A program made the position numbers and the translations under genes. Source: Winogradskyella wichelsiae (GTDB lineage: Bacteria > Bacteroidota > Bacteroidia > Flavobacteriales > Flavobacteriaceae). Taken from it: DNA of 64,000 nt. The stretch spans positions 558,001 through 622,000 of the forward strand of contig NZ_JABFDJ010000001.1 of the NCBI RefSeq assembly GCF_013403925.1, written 5' to 3'. The notes beneath the pieces were generated by a model. It worked only from the letters and a program-made list of their open reading frames with translations, did not search any database and was not told the DNA's origin. This document shows positions 19,618-28,580 of this stretch, in pieces (position 1 is the first letter of the stretch; the number at the start of each line of letters is the position of its first letter).

Positions 19618-20850
19618 TTATTCTTCAAATTCTTCTCTTAGAATCCTAATGACATCTAAGATTGTTTCTTCTTCTAAATCTGTACGCTTCACTAAATCTT
19701 TAACATCTTGTTCTAAGATACTTTTTGCAGTATCTAAACCAGCTTTACTAAATTCAGAAATTACCCATCCTTCTATTTCGTCTGAGAATTCTTTTAATTC
19801 CACATCTTCTTCTGCACCTTCTCTAAAGACGTCAATTTCGTAACCCGTTAATTGACCTGCTAAACGAATGTTGTGACCACCTCTACCAATTGCTTTAGAA
19901 ACCTCTTCTGGTTTCAATAAAACCTCAGCTCTCATGTTTTCTTCATCTAATTTAAGAGAGGTTACTCTTGCTGGGCTTAATGCTCTTGTTACAAAAAGTT
20001 GTACATTAGTTGTGTAATTAATAACATCGATATTTTCGTTTCCTAATTCGCGTACAATACCGTGAATTCTAGAACCTTTCATACCTACACAAGCTCCAAC
20101 TGGGTCAATTCTGTCGTCATAAGAATCTACCGCAACTTTCGCTTTTTCACCAGGAATACGTACTACTTTTTTAACGGTAATTAAACCATCAAAAACTTCT
20201 GGTATTTCCTGTTCAAATAATTTTTCTAAAAACAATGGTGATGTTCTAGACATCACAATTGCAGGTTTACTTCCTTTTAACTCAACACTTTCAATAATCC
20301 CTCTTACGTTTTCTCCTTTTCTGAAGAAATCTGAAGGAATTTGTTTGTCTTTTGGAAGTATAATTTCATTACCCTCATCATCTAACAAAATAATTGCTCT
20401 ATGACGAATGTGATGTACTTCTGCTGTATATATTTCGCCTTCTAATTCCTTAAATTGCTTATATATGTTTGTGTTATCATGCTCATGAATCTTAGAAATT
20501 AAGTTTTGTCTTAATGCTAAGATAGAACGTCTACCGAGATCAATTAACTTAACTTCTTCAGCAACATCCTCACCAACTTCGAAATCTGGTTCTATTTTTT
20601 GAGCTTCTGATAATTCAATTTCTTGATTAGGCTCTTCAACTTCTCCATCCGAAACAACAATACGGTTTCTCCATATCTCTAAATCCCCTTTATCTGGATT
20701 TATAATAATATCAAAATTATCGTCATCACCATACTTCTTCTTCAATGCATTACGTAATACATCTTCAAGAATTGCCATTAGCGTAACTCTATCTATTGAT
20801 TTGTCGTCTTTAAATTCTGAAAATGAATCAATTAACGCTATATTCTCCAT
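19618..20850 (-). CDS. nusA: transcription termination/antitermination factor NusA
   Basis: NusA binds RNA polymerase and nascent RNA and modulates pausing, termination and antitermination. The 410-residue protein has an N-terminal polymerase-binding domain (about 1-130), an S1 domain (about 135-200) and two KH domains, with VDSYDDRIDPVGACVGMKGSRI-type and AIGRGGHNIRLA motifs. Its acidic C-terminal region ends in ILREEFEE. It lacks the two acidic repeats of the E. coli protein, as most non-proteobacterial NusA proteins do. It begins 12 bases after rimP. Confidence 0.98.
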   Translation of the reverse strand: MENIALIDSFSEFKDDKSIDRVTLMAILEDVLRNALKKKYGDDDNFDIIINPDKGDLEIWRNRIVVSDGEVEEPNQEIELSEAQKIEPDFEVGEDVAEEVKLIDLGRRSILALRQNLISKIHEHDNTNIYKQFKELEGEIYTAEVHHIRHRAIILLDDEGNEIILPKDKQIPSDFFRKGENVRGIIESVELKGSKPAIVMSRTSPLFLEKLFEQEIPEVFDGLITVKKVVRIPGEKAKVAVDSYDDRIDPVGACVGMKGSRIHGIVRELGNENIDVINYTTNVQLFVTRALSPARVTSLKLDEENMRAEVLLKPEEVSKAIGRGGHNIRLAGQLTGYEIDVFREGAEEDVELKEFSDEIEGWVISEFSKAGLDTAKSILEQDVKDLVKRTDLEEETILDVIRILREEFEE

Positions 20851-20862
20851 GATTGATATGAA

Positions 20863-21327
20863 TTAAAATTTTATTTTAACTTTTGCTTCTCTAATATTGT
20901 CGAAGGTAACGGTCGCTGTTTTAATGACTGTTACTTTTCCTTTTCCGACAGGTTTTGGCTCTCTTGTTTTCCAACTTAGAACCACATCTTTTTCATTCAC
21001 CTCTGTAAGTTCACCTTCAAGACTTTGATTATCTTTCGTCTTAATCTCTAAATTTCTGCCAACATGCTTATCATATTGTCTTGGCAAAATTAAAGGTGAT
21101 GCAGCTCCTGAAGAAAGAACTTCTAAAGAAAAATCGTGTTCTTCTCTATCTATATTGTTCTCAATAGCTCTGCTAATGAACATACAATCTTCAACTAAAA
21201 CGCCATTATCGCCGTCAATTATAATTTTAACAGCATTCTCTCCTGACAAAGAAAAGTCAATTAAAAACAAATCTGTCCTCTCGTCTAATGCCGTCTGTAA
21301 TAAGTCTTCTAGTATTTTCTTTAACAT
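20863..21327 (-). CDS. rimP: ribosome maturation factor RimP
   Basis: RimP is needed for assembly of the 30S ribosomal subunit. The 154-residue protein has the expected two-domain layout: an N-terminal alpha/beta domain with an IDGDNGVLVEDC segment, and a C-terminal Sm-like barrel with GRNLEIKTKD. It is the first gene of the rimP-nusA-infB operon. Its leader contains a strong terminator-like hairpin only 15 bases before the ATG, described separately. Confidence 0.96.
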   Translation of the reverse strand: MLKKILEDLLQTALDERTDLFLIDFSLSGENAVKIIIDGDNGVLVEDCMFISRAIENNIDREEHDFSLEVLSSGAASPLILPRQYDKHVGRNLEIKTKDNQSLEGELTEVNEKDVVLSWKTREPKPVGKGKVTVIKTATVTFDNIREAKVKIKF

Positions 21328-21342
21328 TTCTTAATATAAAAA

Positions 21343-21363
21343 GAGAGGACTTTTCGTCCTCTC
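21343..21363 (-). promoter_or_regulatory. terminator-like hairpin in the rimP-nusA-infB leader (putative attenuator)
   Basis: The minus strand reads GAGAGGAC, a five-base GAAAA loop, GTCCTCTC, then TTTTTATATT. This is an eight-base perfect stem with a T-tract, the form of an intrinsic terminator. It lies between the predicted promoter (about 21392-21422) and the rimP start at 21327. The neighbour on the other side, the stress protein, runs away in the other direction, so there is no upstream gene for it to terminate. Confidence 0.75.
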
Positions 21364-21391
21364 GCTTATTTATTTTTACTAAATAACGGTG

Positions 21392-21422
21392 CAAATATAC
21401 GTTATTATATCCAAATTGCCAA
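21392..21422 (-). promoter_or_regulatory. putative promoter of rimP-nusA-infB
   Basis: On the minus strand TTG (21420-21422) is followed after 20 bases by TATATTTG (21392-21399), a good match to the Bacteroidota consensus. It predicts a leader of about 55-60 bases that contains the hairpin at 21343-21363. Confidence 0.65.
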
Positions 21423-21488
21423 GCGATACAATGTTGATTTATTTCCTTAACTTTAAAGAGACTCAATTAATTAATAAAGATAACTGCT

Positions 21489-22313
21489 ATGAATAGAATA
21501 TTAGTTCCAACGGATTTTTCAGACCATGCCGAAAACGCACTAAAAGTTGCCGCAATGATTGCCAAAAAATATAATGCAGAAATTTACCTTTTGCATATGA
21601 TGGAAATCCCTATGCGTCAAACAGATCAAGGACAAACAGAAAGCATTATTCCAGAAACTTTATTTTTTATGAATTTAGCTCGTAAAAAATTTGAAACTCT
21701 AATGGCTCAAGATTATCTAAAAGACATTACAGTCCATGAAACAGTAAAGGAAGACATTACATTTAATGAAATAAAAGATTCTTGTCTAGAATTTAATATA
21801 GATTTAATTATAATGGGCTCTCATGGAGCAACAGGACTTAAAGACATGTTTATAGGCTCTAATGCCGAAAAGGTAGTTCGCTCTTCCGAAGTACCAGTGT
21901 TAGTTATTAAAAATGAACATCTTGATTTTAAAATATCAAATTTTGTTTTTGCTTCAGACTTTAAATACGACAATAAAGACACCTATAGACAAGCTGTGAA
22001 ATTTGCCAAAGCATTTGGATCGAAAATCCACCTACTCTTAGTCATTACATCTAACGATTTTATGACTTCTTATGAAGCTCAATCTAGAATTAAAGATTTT
22101 ATTTCTGGTCAAAGTTTTGAAAATTACACCATTAACATCCATAATGACTACACCATTGAACAAGGCATTCTCAATGTATCCAAAGATATAGATGCTGACT
22201 TAATTGGTATTAGCACACATGGAAGACAAGGTATTGCACATTTTTTTAATGGAAGTATAAGTGAAGATTTAGTTAACCATGCAAATAGACCAGTCATCAC
22301 ATTTAAAATCTAA
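21489..22313 (+). CDS. tandem universal stress protein (UspA family)
   Basis: A 274-residue cytoplasmic protein made of two UspA domains. The first (about 1-145) ends in the ATP-binding pattern GSHGATGLKDMFIGS followed by EVPVLVIK. The second (about 150-274) has GISTHGRQGIAHFFNGS near its end. Both keep the G-2x-G-9x-G-S/T pattern, so both probably bind ATP. Tandem USPs usually respond to stress or growth arrest; the specific signal is unknown. It is divergent from rimP and followed by a terminator. Confidence 0.93.
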   Translation: MNRILVPTDFSDHAENALKVAAMIAKKYNAEIYLLHMMEIPMRQTDQGQTESIIPETLFFMNLARKKFETLMAQDYLKDITVHETVKEDITFNEIKDSCLEFNIDLIIMGSHGATGLKDMFIGSNAEKVVRSSEVPVLVIKNEHLDFKISNFVFASDFKYDNKDTYRQAVKFAKAFGSKIHLLLVITSNDFMTSYEAQSRIKDFISGQSFENYTINIHNDYTIEQGILNVSKDIDADLIGISTHGRQGIAHFFNGSISEDLVNHANRPVITFKI

Positions 22314-22335
22314 AATAAAAGCCCTTATAAAACGA

Positions 22336-22370
22336 AAAAAATCCTAATCATTTCTGACTAGGATTTCTTC
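22336..22370. terminator. shared terminator between the USP gene and tRNA-Gln
   Basis: AAATCCTA, a loop of about 12 bases, TAGGATTT, with A/T-rich flanks. It lies between the plus-strand stress gene and the minus-strand tRNA gene and can serve both. Confidence 0.75.
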
Positions 22371-22376
22371 TTATGG

Positions 22377-22449
22377 TTGGCCCACTAGGTTTCGAACCTA
22401 GACTCTTCTGTACCAAAAACAGATGTGTTGCCAGTTACACCATGGGCCA
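22377..22449 (-). tRNA. tRNA-Gln (anticodon TTG)
   Basis: The minus strand folds as a 73-base cloverleaf. The acceptor arms are TGGCCCA and TGGGCCA with discriminator A. The anticodon stem TCTGT/ACAGA encloses the loop TTTTGGT with anticodon TTG, and the T-arm is CTAGG-TTCGAAA-CCTAG. The final CCA is not fully encoded. Confidence 0.96.
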
Positions 22450-22467
22450 ATCTCTTATTTGAGGGTG

Positions 22468-22497
22468 CAAATTTAAAACAAACTTTTAGTTTGACAA
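22468..22497 (-). promoter_or_regulatory. promoter of tRNA-Gln
   Basis: TTG (22495-22497), a 19-base spacer, then TAAATTTG (22468-22475) on the minus strand. This is a near-ideal Bacteroidota vegetative promoter ending 18 bases before the tRNA. Confidence 0.8.
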
Positions 22498-22600
22498 AAC
22501 AAAATATGATTTTTTTTAAAAAAACTTAACGTTAACTTAAAAACCTAGGCGTTTACCTAATAATTAGTAAATTCGCCAGCATTATTAAGCAAGGTTTTTC

Positions 22601-25600
22601 ATGACAGATTTTAACTTTAAAAAGTGGAACAACATCTTAGGATGGTTTGTTTTTACCGTAGCATGCGTCGTTTATGCACTTACCATAGAACCAACCGTTA
22701 GTTTTTGGGATGCTGGTGAGTATATTTTAACATCTTCTAAATTACAGGTAGGACACCCACCGGGAGCTCCATTGTTTCAAATGTTTGGAGCATTTTTCTC
22801 TACGTTTGCATTAGAACCTTCACAAATTGGGATGATAATGAATATGATGAGTGGTGTTGCAAGTGCATTTACCATTCTTTTTATGTTTTGGACCATCACT
22901 ATATTGTTGGTAAAACTAACAAAGTATAATGATGATAAAAACACAGGTAAAGCTTACGCTATTTTAGGAAGTGCTTTAGTTGGTAGTTTAGCATTTACCT
23001 TTACAGATTCCTTTTGGTTTAATGCCGTAGAGACCGAAGTTTATGCCATGGCTACCTTAATAATGTCTGTTTTATTCTACTTAGGTCTGCGTTGGGAACA
23101 AGACATGAATCAACCTCGTGGAAATCGTTGGCTTATTTTAATCGCCTTTGTTATCGGTTTGTCGTTTGGTGTACACTTTATGGGATTATTAACGATTCCT
23201 GCTATTGGTCTACTTTATTATTTTAAGAATTACAAAACCATTACAGTCAAAAATTTTATTATTGCAAATATTGCTTCTGCAGCTATTTTGCTTTTTATAT
23301 TTAAGTTATTACTGCCATCTACACTAGAACTTTTTGGTAATTTAGAGGTGTTTTTTGTGAACTCTATTGGATTACCATTTAATTCAGGTACAATCATTTC
23401 TGGTATAATGGTTATAGCCTTGTTTTATTTTGGCCTAAATTATACCAGAAATAAAGGTTTTAAACATGCCAATACATTAGTACTTTGTTTGATGTTTATT
23501 TTTATTGGGTTTTCATCTTGGATGATGTTACCTATACGTGCCAATGCTAATGTGGTTATTAACGAGAATAATCCTTCAGATGCTAGAGAGTTATTAGCCT
23601 ATTATAATTTAGAGCAATATCCAGAAACGCACTTGTTCTACGGTCCCTTTTTTACAGAGATATATTCTGGCGCAGATGAAAACGAACCATTCATTGATGA
23701 TAAAAAGAATTACGAGCGTGATGACGAAGCTGGTAAATATGTAATTATAAACGATTGGGAGAAAAGTAAACAAAATTACAACCATGAGCATGCTTCTATT
23801 CTACCAAGAATGTGGAGTTCAGAACATGCTGAAAACTACATGATGTTTACTGGCTTAATTGATTTTAAGGTAGATCCTGCTTTGCAAACACGTGCATACA
23901 ATGAAGCTATGAACGCTGGCTTAACAGAAGAACAAGCAAGTCAATATGCTTTGGGTGAAAAACAGAAATTTGACCAAGTAGTTAATGATTTTAAAATGCG
24001 TGTTGCTAATGGAGATATTGATTACGAAGGTTATAATCAGTTTTTAAAACGTTATGGTCAACAGTATTTAATTATAGAGAAACCAACTTTTATGGATAAC
24101 ATCTTTTACATGTTTCAATATCAGTTTGGCTATATGTATTGGCGTTATTTTATGTGGAATTTTACTGGACGTCAAGATGATATTCAAGGAAGATACACGT
24201 ACAAAAATGGAAACTGGATATCAGGCATTTCTTTTATTGATGAAATACATTTAGGTTTATCTCAAGATAATCTGCCAACAGATGTTCTAGATAATAAATC
24301 TAGAAACACGTATTATTTCTTGCCTTTATTATTAGGTTTAGCAGGTTTCTTTTTCTTAATGTATTCAGACCTAAAACGTTTTTGGGTTTTATTGGTGTTT
24401 TTCTTACTGACAGGTATAGCCATTCAGTTTTACACCAATGTAAGACCTTTTGAACCAAGAGAACGCGATTATTCGGTTGTCGGTTCATTTTACGTATTTG
24501 CAATTTGGATTGGGTTTGGTGTTTATGCTATATACGATCTTCTAAGAAAAAGTTTGCAAACGAAACTACTAGCCCCTGCTATCACCTTAGTTTGTCTCGT
24601 TATTGTACCAGGTATTTTAGCTGCTAACAATTGGGATGATCACGATCGTTCTGGTAAATACACAACAAATTCTATGGCTCGTAAATATTTAGAATCTTGC
24701 GCACCGAACGCTATTCTTTTTACTATTGGAGATAATGATACGTTCCCGCTATGGTATTTACAAGAAATTGAAGGTGTAAGAACAGATGTGCGTGTTGTTA
24801 ATACAAGTTTATTTCAAACAGATTGGTATATCGATCAAATGAAACGTAAAGCTTACGATAGTGATCCAATACCTTCTCAATTAACACACAACCAGTACCG
24901 CGGTGAAGCTAGGGATGTTGTCGCTTATAAAGAGATCAGTGCTAGAATTGCAAACGACACCTTAGACATTAGACAGTTTATGGACTTTGTGGCGAGTGAA
25001 AAACCGAACACTAAAGTTAAGTTTGCTGTTGAAACTCAAGGAGACGACCCAAGTCGCTATCCGAAGCATTTATTGAATTCTAATTATTACCCAACACGTA
25101 ATATTAGTATTCCTGTAAACAAAGAAACGGTTTTGAAAAACGGCACAGTTCAACCTAAAGATGCTGATAAAATTGTAGATAATCTATATACACAAATTAG
25201 TGGTGGTTACATTTATAAAAATCGACTTTTAATGTTAGATATATTAGCTAACAATAATTGGGAACGCCCTATCTATTTTACAGGAGGTGCTTTTGGTGCT
25301 GAAGATTACGTTTGGTTAAAAGATTATTTACAGCTTGACGGTATGTGCTATAAATTAGTACCTATTAAAACACCTGTTGACAGAGCAAACCCTTATGATA
25401 TGGGCCGTGTTGATCCTAGCCTTATGTACAATATGGTTAAAGATTGGAAATGGGGTGGCAGTGGAGAAGATATTTACTACGATATTGAAACTCGAAGAAA
25501 TGGTATTACTTATAGAGGTAATTTAGCGCGACTTATAGAAGAGTTAATTAATGAAGACCAACTAGATAAAGCAGAAGAAGTAGCAGATATTGCCATGGAA

Positions 25601-26020
25601 AAAATGCCTGTTGATAAATTTGGTTTTTACTCATTACTTGAACCTTATGTAAGTGCTTATTATGAAATTGGTAATGTAGAGAAGGGACGAGCACTATATA
25701 AAGATGTAGCTAAAAAATATCAAGAAAACTTAGTTTATTACAGTGGTCTTTCAATAGAAAATCAAGACCGTTTAGTTGGTGATGACATTTATATGGACAT
25801 ACAACGCTACAGATCTTTAATTGATATTCTAGTGATCTATAACGATAAAGAATTTGCTTTACAAGAAACTAAAACGTTCAATAGTTATTTAAGTTTATTT
25901 GATGAGTTAATGAATCGTTACAATGCAGATGGTTCACCTGAAGTTCCAGAGGTAACAAATGATATTGACATTCAAAATGCGATTAAAGATACTATTGAAA
26001 AAATCGCACCTGAGAATTAG
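22601..26020 (+). CDS. DUF2723 family membrane glycosyltransferase (GT-C fold, PMT-like)
   Basis: A 1139-residue protein. The first 330 residues and a second block around residues 560-690 are strongly hydrophobic, together about 12 helices. The N-terminal motif TVSFWDAGEYILTSSKLQVG and the GHPPGAPLFQMFG loop are signatures of DUF2723, a GT-C family related to protein O-mannosyltransferases and expected to use a lipid-linked sugar donor. An acidic Asp/Glu in that first loop is the likely catalytic residue (inference). The C-terminal third is soluble, with a GDNDTFPLWYLQE segment and a helical, TPR-like end. Bacteroidota O-glycosylate many secreted proteins, and this family is a candidate transferase for some such step. 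It is followed after six bases by a deacetylase gene, so the pair is probably one operon. Confidence 0.85.
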   Translation: MTDFNFKKWNNILGWFVFTVACVVYALTIEPTVSFWDAGEYILTSSKLQVGHPPGAPLFQMFGAFFSTFALEPSQIGMIMNMMSGVASAFTILFMFWTITILLVKLTKYNDDKNTGKAYAILGSALVGSLAFTFTDSFWFNAVETEVYAMATLIMSVLFYLGLRWEQDMNQPRGNRWLILIAFVIGLSFGVHFMGLLTIPAIGLLYYFKNYKTITVKNFIIANIASAAILLFIFKLLLPSTLELFGNLEVFFVNSIGLPFNSGTIISGIMVIALFYFGLNYTRNKGFKHANTLVLCLMFIFIGFSSWMMLPIRANANVVINENNPSDARELLAYYNLEQYPETHLFYGPFFTEIYSGADENEPFIDDKKNYERDDEAGKYVIINDWEKSKQNYNHEHASILPRMWSSEHAENYMMFTGLIDFKVDPALQTRAYNEAMNAGLTEEQASQYALGEKQKFDQVVNDFKMRVANGDIDYEGYNQFLKRYGQQYLIIEKPTFMDNIFYMFQYQFGYMYWRYFMWNFTGRQDDIQGRYTYKNGNWISGISFIDEIHLGLSQDNLPTDVLDNKSRNTYYFLPLLLGLAGFFFLMYSDLKRFWVLLVFFLLTGIAIQFYTNVRPFEPRERDYSVVGSFYVFAIWIGFGVYAIYDLLRKSLQTKLLAPAITLVCLVIVPGILAANNWDDHDRSGKYTTNSMARKYLESCAPNAILFTIGDNDTFPLWYLQEIEGVRTDVRVVNTSLFQTDWYIDQMKRKAYDSDPIPSQLTHNQYRGEARDVVAYKEISARIANDTLDIRQFMDFVASEKPNTKVKFAVETQGDDPSRYPKHLLNSNYYPTRNISIPVNKETVLKNGTVQPKDADKIVDNLYTQISGGYIYKNRLLMLDILANNNWERPIYFTGGAFGAEDYVWLKDYLQLDGMCYKLVPIKTPVDRANPYDMGRVDPSLMYNMVKDWKWGGSGEDIYYDIETRRNGITYRGNLARLIEELINEDQLDKAEEVADIAMEKMPVDKFGFYSLLEPYVSAYYEIGNVEKGRALYKDVAKKYQENLVYYSGLSIENQDRLVGDDIYMDIQRYRSLIDILVIYNDKEFALQETKTFNSYLSLFDELMNRYNADGSPEVPEVTNDIDIQNAIKDTIEKIAPEN

Positions 26021-26026
26021 AATGGC

Positions 26027-26695
26027 ATGAAGATTATTCCAGCTAAAACGCCCAACTTTGTAAAAACATTGTTTCCAAATTTTATCTGGAATATCAACAC
26101 GCCTCATAAAGAACTCTATTTAACTTTTGATGACGGTCCGACTCCCGAAATCACTAATTGGGTTCTTACAACATTAAAAGCGTATAATGCAAAAGCAACA
26201 TTTTTTTGTATCGGAAATAATATTGAAAAGCATCCACTTATTTTTCAGAAGCTTATAAAAGAAGGCCACACCATTGGAAACCACACCTATAATCATTTAA
26301 AAGGTTGGAAAAGCAGAACTGAGGAGTATATTGAAGATATAAATAAAACACAGTTTTTAATAAACACTAGTAAACCTTATATTACTAATAGTGATTTAGA
26401 ATCTGAAAATCTAAAATTATTTAGACCGCCTTATGGGAAGTTTAAAGGAAAGCAAAGTAAAAGGATACGAGAATTAGGTTATAAGATTGTTTTATGGGAC
26501 GTTTTACCCTTTGATTGGGATGAATCAGTTTCTAAAGAGATCTGCCTTAAAAATATAATCTCAACAGCAAAAGGAGGTAGCATAATTGTTCTACATGATA
26601 GCGTAAAGGCTTCACGAAATTTAAAATACGTTCTTCCCAAGATCCTACAGCACTACAGTGAAAAAGGTTTTGTTTTTAAAGCCATTACATCTTAG
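26027..26695 (+). CDS. polysaccharide deacetylase (NodB/CE4 family)
   Basis: A 222-residue metal-dependent N- or O-deacetylase. All five CE4 motifs are present: LTFDDGPTPE, IGNHTYNH (the His-x-x-x-His zinc pair), RPPYGKF, LWDVLPFDWD and IIVLHDS. There is no clear signal peptide, so it may act in the cytoplasm or at the membrane; substrates of this family include chitin oligomers, peptidoglycan and polysaccharide intermediates. It follows the DUF2723 glycosyltransferase by six bases, suggesting joint work on an envelope glycan. It is convergent with the thioredoxin-like gene, with no visible terminator between them. Confidence 0.93.
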   Translation: MKIIPAKTPNFVKTLFPNFIWNINTPHKELYLTFDDGPTPEITNWVLTTLKAYNAKATFFCIGNNIEKHPLIFQKLIKEGHTIGNHTYNHLKGWKSRTEEYIEDINKTQFLINTSKPYITNSDLESENLKLFRPPYGKFKGKQSKRIRELGYKIVLWDVLPFDWDESVSKEICLKNIISTAKGGSIIVLHDSVKASRNLKYVLPKILQHYSEKGFVFKAITS

Positions 26696-26707
26696 AATCA
26701 GCTTGGT

Positions 26708-27004
26708 TTACACATAGTGTTGTATAATATCAATAATATAGTTTGCTTCTTGTGCGCCACTATGCCTCCATTTCATTTCACCGCTTTTATAAATAATTAA
26801 CGTAGGCAAACTCTTAACACGTAATGCTTCTGCAAGCTCTATATTTTTATTAATATCTATTTTAATAACTTTAACTTTATCTCCTAATGCAGCGGCAACA
26901 TCTTTAAGTATAGGGTGCATAGCCGTAGATTCAACATTTCCCTCCGTATAAAAGTCTAAAAGAACAGGGACTTGACCATCTATTAATTCTCCAAATTTTG
27001 ACAT
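26708..27004 (-). CDS. thioredoxin-like protein lacking both active-site cysteines
   Basis: A 98-residue single thioredoxin fold. It has VPVLLDFYTEGNVEST at the place where WCGPC would be, KVIKIDINKN as the central strand and SLPTLIIYKSGE with the cis-proline before strand 4. The protein contains no cysteine at all, so it cannot act as a dithiol oxidoreductase. A chaperone-like or binding role is possible but unproved. It is transcribed alone, leftward. Confidence 0.85.
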   Translation of the reverse strand: MSKFGELIDGQVPVLLDFYTEGNVESTAMHPILKDVAAALGDKVKVIKIDINKNIELAEALRVKSLPTLIIYKSGEMKWRHSGAQEANYIIDIIQHYV

Positions 27005-27100
27005 ACATTATGGTTTTAGTTAAATTAATACTTCAAACTCGTAGCAATAAGCAACTGTAAGTGAAGCATGCATTATATAAAAATAAACAATTCTTTACAA

Positions 27101-28330
27101 TTAAGCACTTTTCGAACCTTTTTTGAGCTCAATCACGGTGATTTCTGGCCAAATACCAACACGTCCAGGATATCCTAAATACCCAAATCCTCGATTAACA
27201 TTAATATGCTGGTTGAGTTCTGTATAAATACCTCCCCAATGTTTATAGCGCCATTTTGCAGGACTCCATTTAATCCAACCCGGAATTTCTATTCCAAATT
27301 GCATACCATGTGTATGGCCACTCAACGTTAGATGATAATGATAAGGGTCATTGAGTACTTTAGCTTCCCAATGACTTGGATCGTGACTCATTAATATCTT
27401 AAAATCATCAGACTTTATTTGCGCTGCAGCTTTAGTTAAATCACCTGCTTTCTTAAAACCGCCTTTACCCCAATTCTCAACACCAACTAAGGCCAATCGT
27501 TGACCATCTTTTTCAAGATATCGACTTTCATTCAACAATAAATCAAAACCAATTTCTTTTTGAATTATTTTTAAATCTTCAAGATTCTGATGCTTTTCTT
27601 CAGGCGAATTCCAATCGACATAATCACCGTAATCGTGATTTCCTAAAACTGAAAATTTACCATCTTTAGCCTTCAATCTTCCAAAGGTATCTTTCCATGG
27701 CAGCATTTCAGAGGCTTTATTATTCACCATATCACCTGTAAACAATAGCACATCAGATTCTTGCTCATTTATAAGGTCTACGGCATATTCAATCTTACTT
27801 TTATCATCAAAACTTCCTGAATGTATATCACTAATCTGAGTAATCCTATACCCATCAAAGGCTTCAGGCAAATCTTCAAAATGCAACGTATAGTTTAATA
27901 CTCTAAAGTTATATTTCCCTTTATACATACCGTATAAAAGAGAACTAAAAGGTATCGCTGCTAGACCTAAAGCCACTTGGCTTACAAATTTACGGCGCGA
28001 TGGTAAATGGAATTCATCTTTTCTCACCACCACCTTATCGTAAAGTCCTATGATTCCTCTAATGATATCTTCACCAAATAAAAATGGCACAAGTACTAAA
28101 TTAAAGGCCATAAATGTCAGCAAATATCCGAATGCAAAACTTTTAGACGGGGTTAATACGCGACCTTCATTAGTTCCCGTAAACTGAAAGATAAAATTAC
28201 CAACCACTACAATGGCTACTACAAAAAACAGATAGTAAACCCATGTTTGTTTAGTTACTGTTCTTATGGCTTGAAAACCGTAAGCAGTAAGTATGATAAA
28301 TAAAATAGCAAAAAGTATCCAACGAATCAT
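27101..28330 (-). CDS. membrane-anchored calcineurin-like metallophosphoesterase
   Basis: A 409-residue protein with about four N-terminal membrane helices (residues 1-110), a short RRKF-containing loop and then a periplasmic or cytoplasmic metallophosphatase domain. Metal ligands appear in order as ISDIHSG, LFTGDMVNN, VLGNHDYGDY, MSHDPSHW and SGHTHGMQFG. This YkuE/YaeI-like group is associated with lipid or nucleotide phosphate hydrolysis; the substrate is unknown. The longest frame begins with TTG at 28351, but a -7 box (TAATTTTG, 28349-28356) overlaps that codon, so I use the ATG at 28328-28330, which starts directly with the first hydrophobic helix. Confidence 0.9.
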   Translation of the reverse strand: MIRWILFAILFIILTAYGFQAIRTVTKQTWVYYLFFVVAIVVVGNFIFQFTGTNEGRVLTPSKSFAFGYLLTFMAFNLVLVPFLFGEDIIRGIIGLYDKVVVRKDEFHLPSRRKFVSQVALGLAAIPFSSLLYGMYKGKYNFRVLNYTLHFEDLPEAFDGYRITQISDIHSGSFDDKSKIEYAVDLINEQESDVLLFTGDMVNNKASEMLPWKDTFGRLKAKDGKFSVLGNHDYGDYVDWNSPEEKHQNLEDLKIIQKEIGFDLLLNESRYLEKDGQRLALVGVENWGKGGFKKAGDLTKAAAQIKSDDFKILMSHDPSHWEAKVLNDPYHYHLTLSGHTHGMQFGIEIPGWIKWSPAKWRYKHWGGIYTELNQHINVNRGFGYLGYPGRVGIWPEITVIELKKGSKSA

Positions 28331-28348
28331 CTCATTAATTTGAACGTA

Positions 28349-28356
28349 CAAAATTA
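28349..28356 (-). promoter_or_regulatory. putative -7 element of the metallophosphoesterase gene
   Basis: The minus strand reads TAATTTTG, matching TAnnTTTG, about 18 bases before the ATG at 28330. No good -33 TTG is visible. The box helps decide the start codon. Confidence 0.5.
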
Positions 28357-28580
28357 AGCATCTGAGAAATGACTTATCTTATGAAAGTGTTAAAAGGTTT
28401 ACGCACTATACCTCAGGTATTTGAATGAATTATGAAGCTTTATTCTCAAAAAAAACTATTATTGGGATTTAGTTATATGATGTTTCTATACAGGAAAAAT
28501 GAGATAAATTTAAAAACAAATCTTATTTTCACTTCCATTTTAACTTTAAACCTCTAACCATTTAACCAATAAATAATAAA

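Noticed and set aside
28331..28351. TTG start seven codons upstream of the metallophosphoesterase ATG
   Set aside because: It overlaps the probable -7 box, so the transcript would begin after it.
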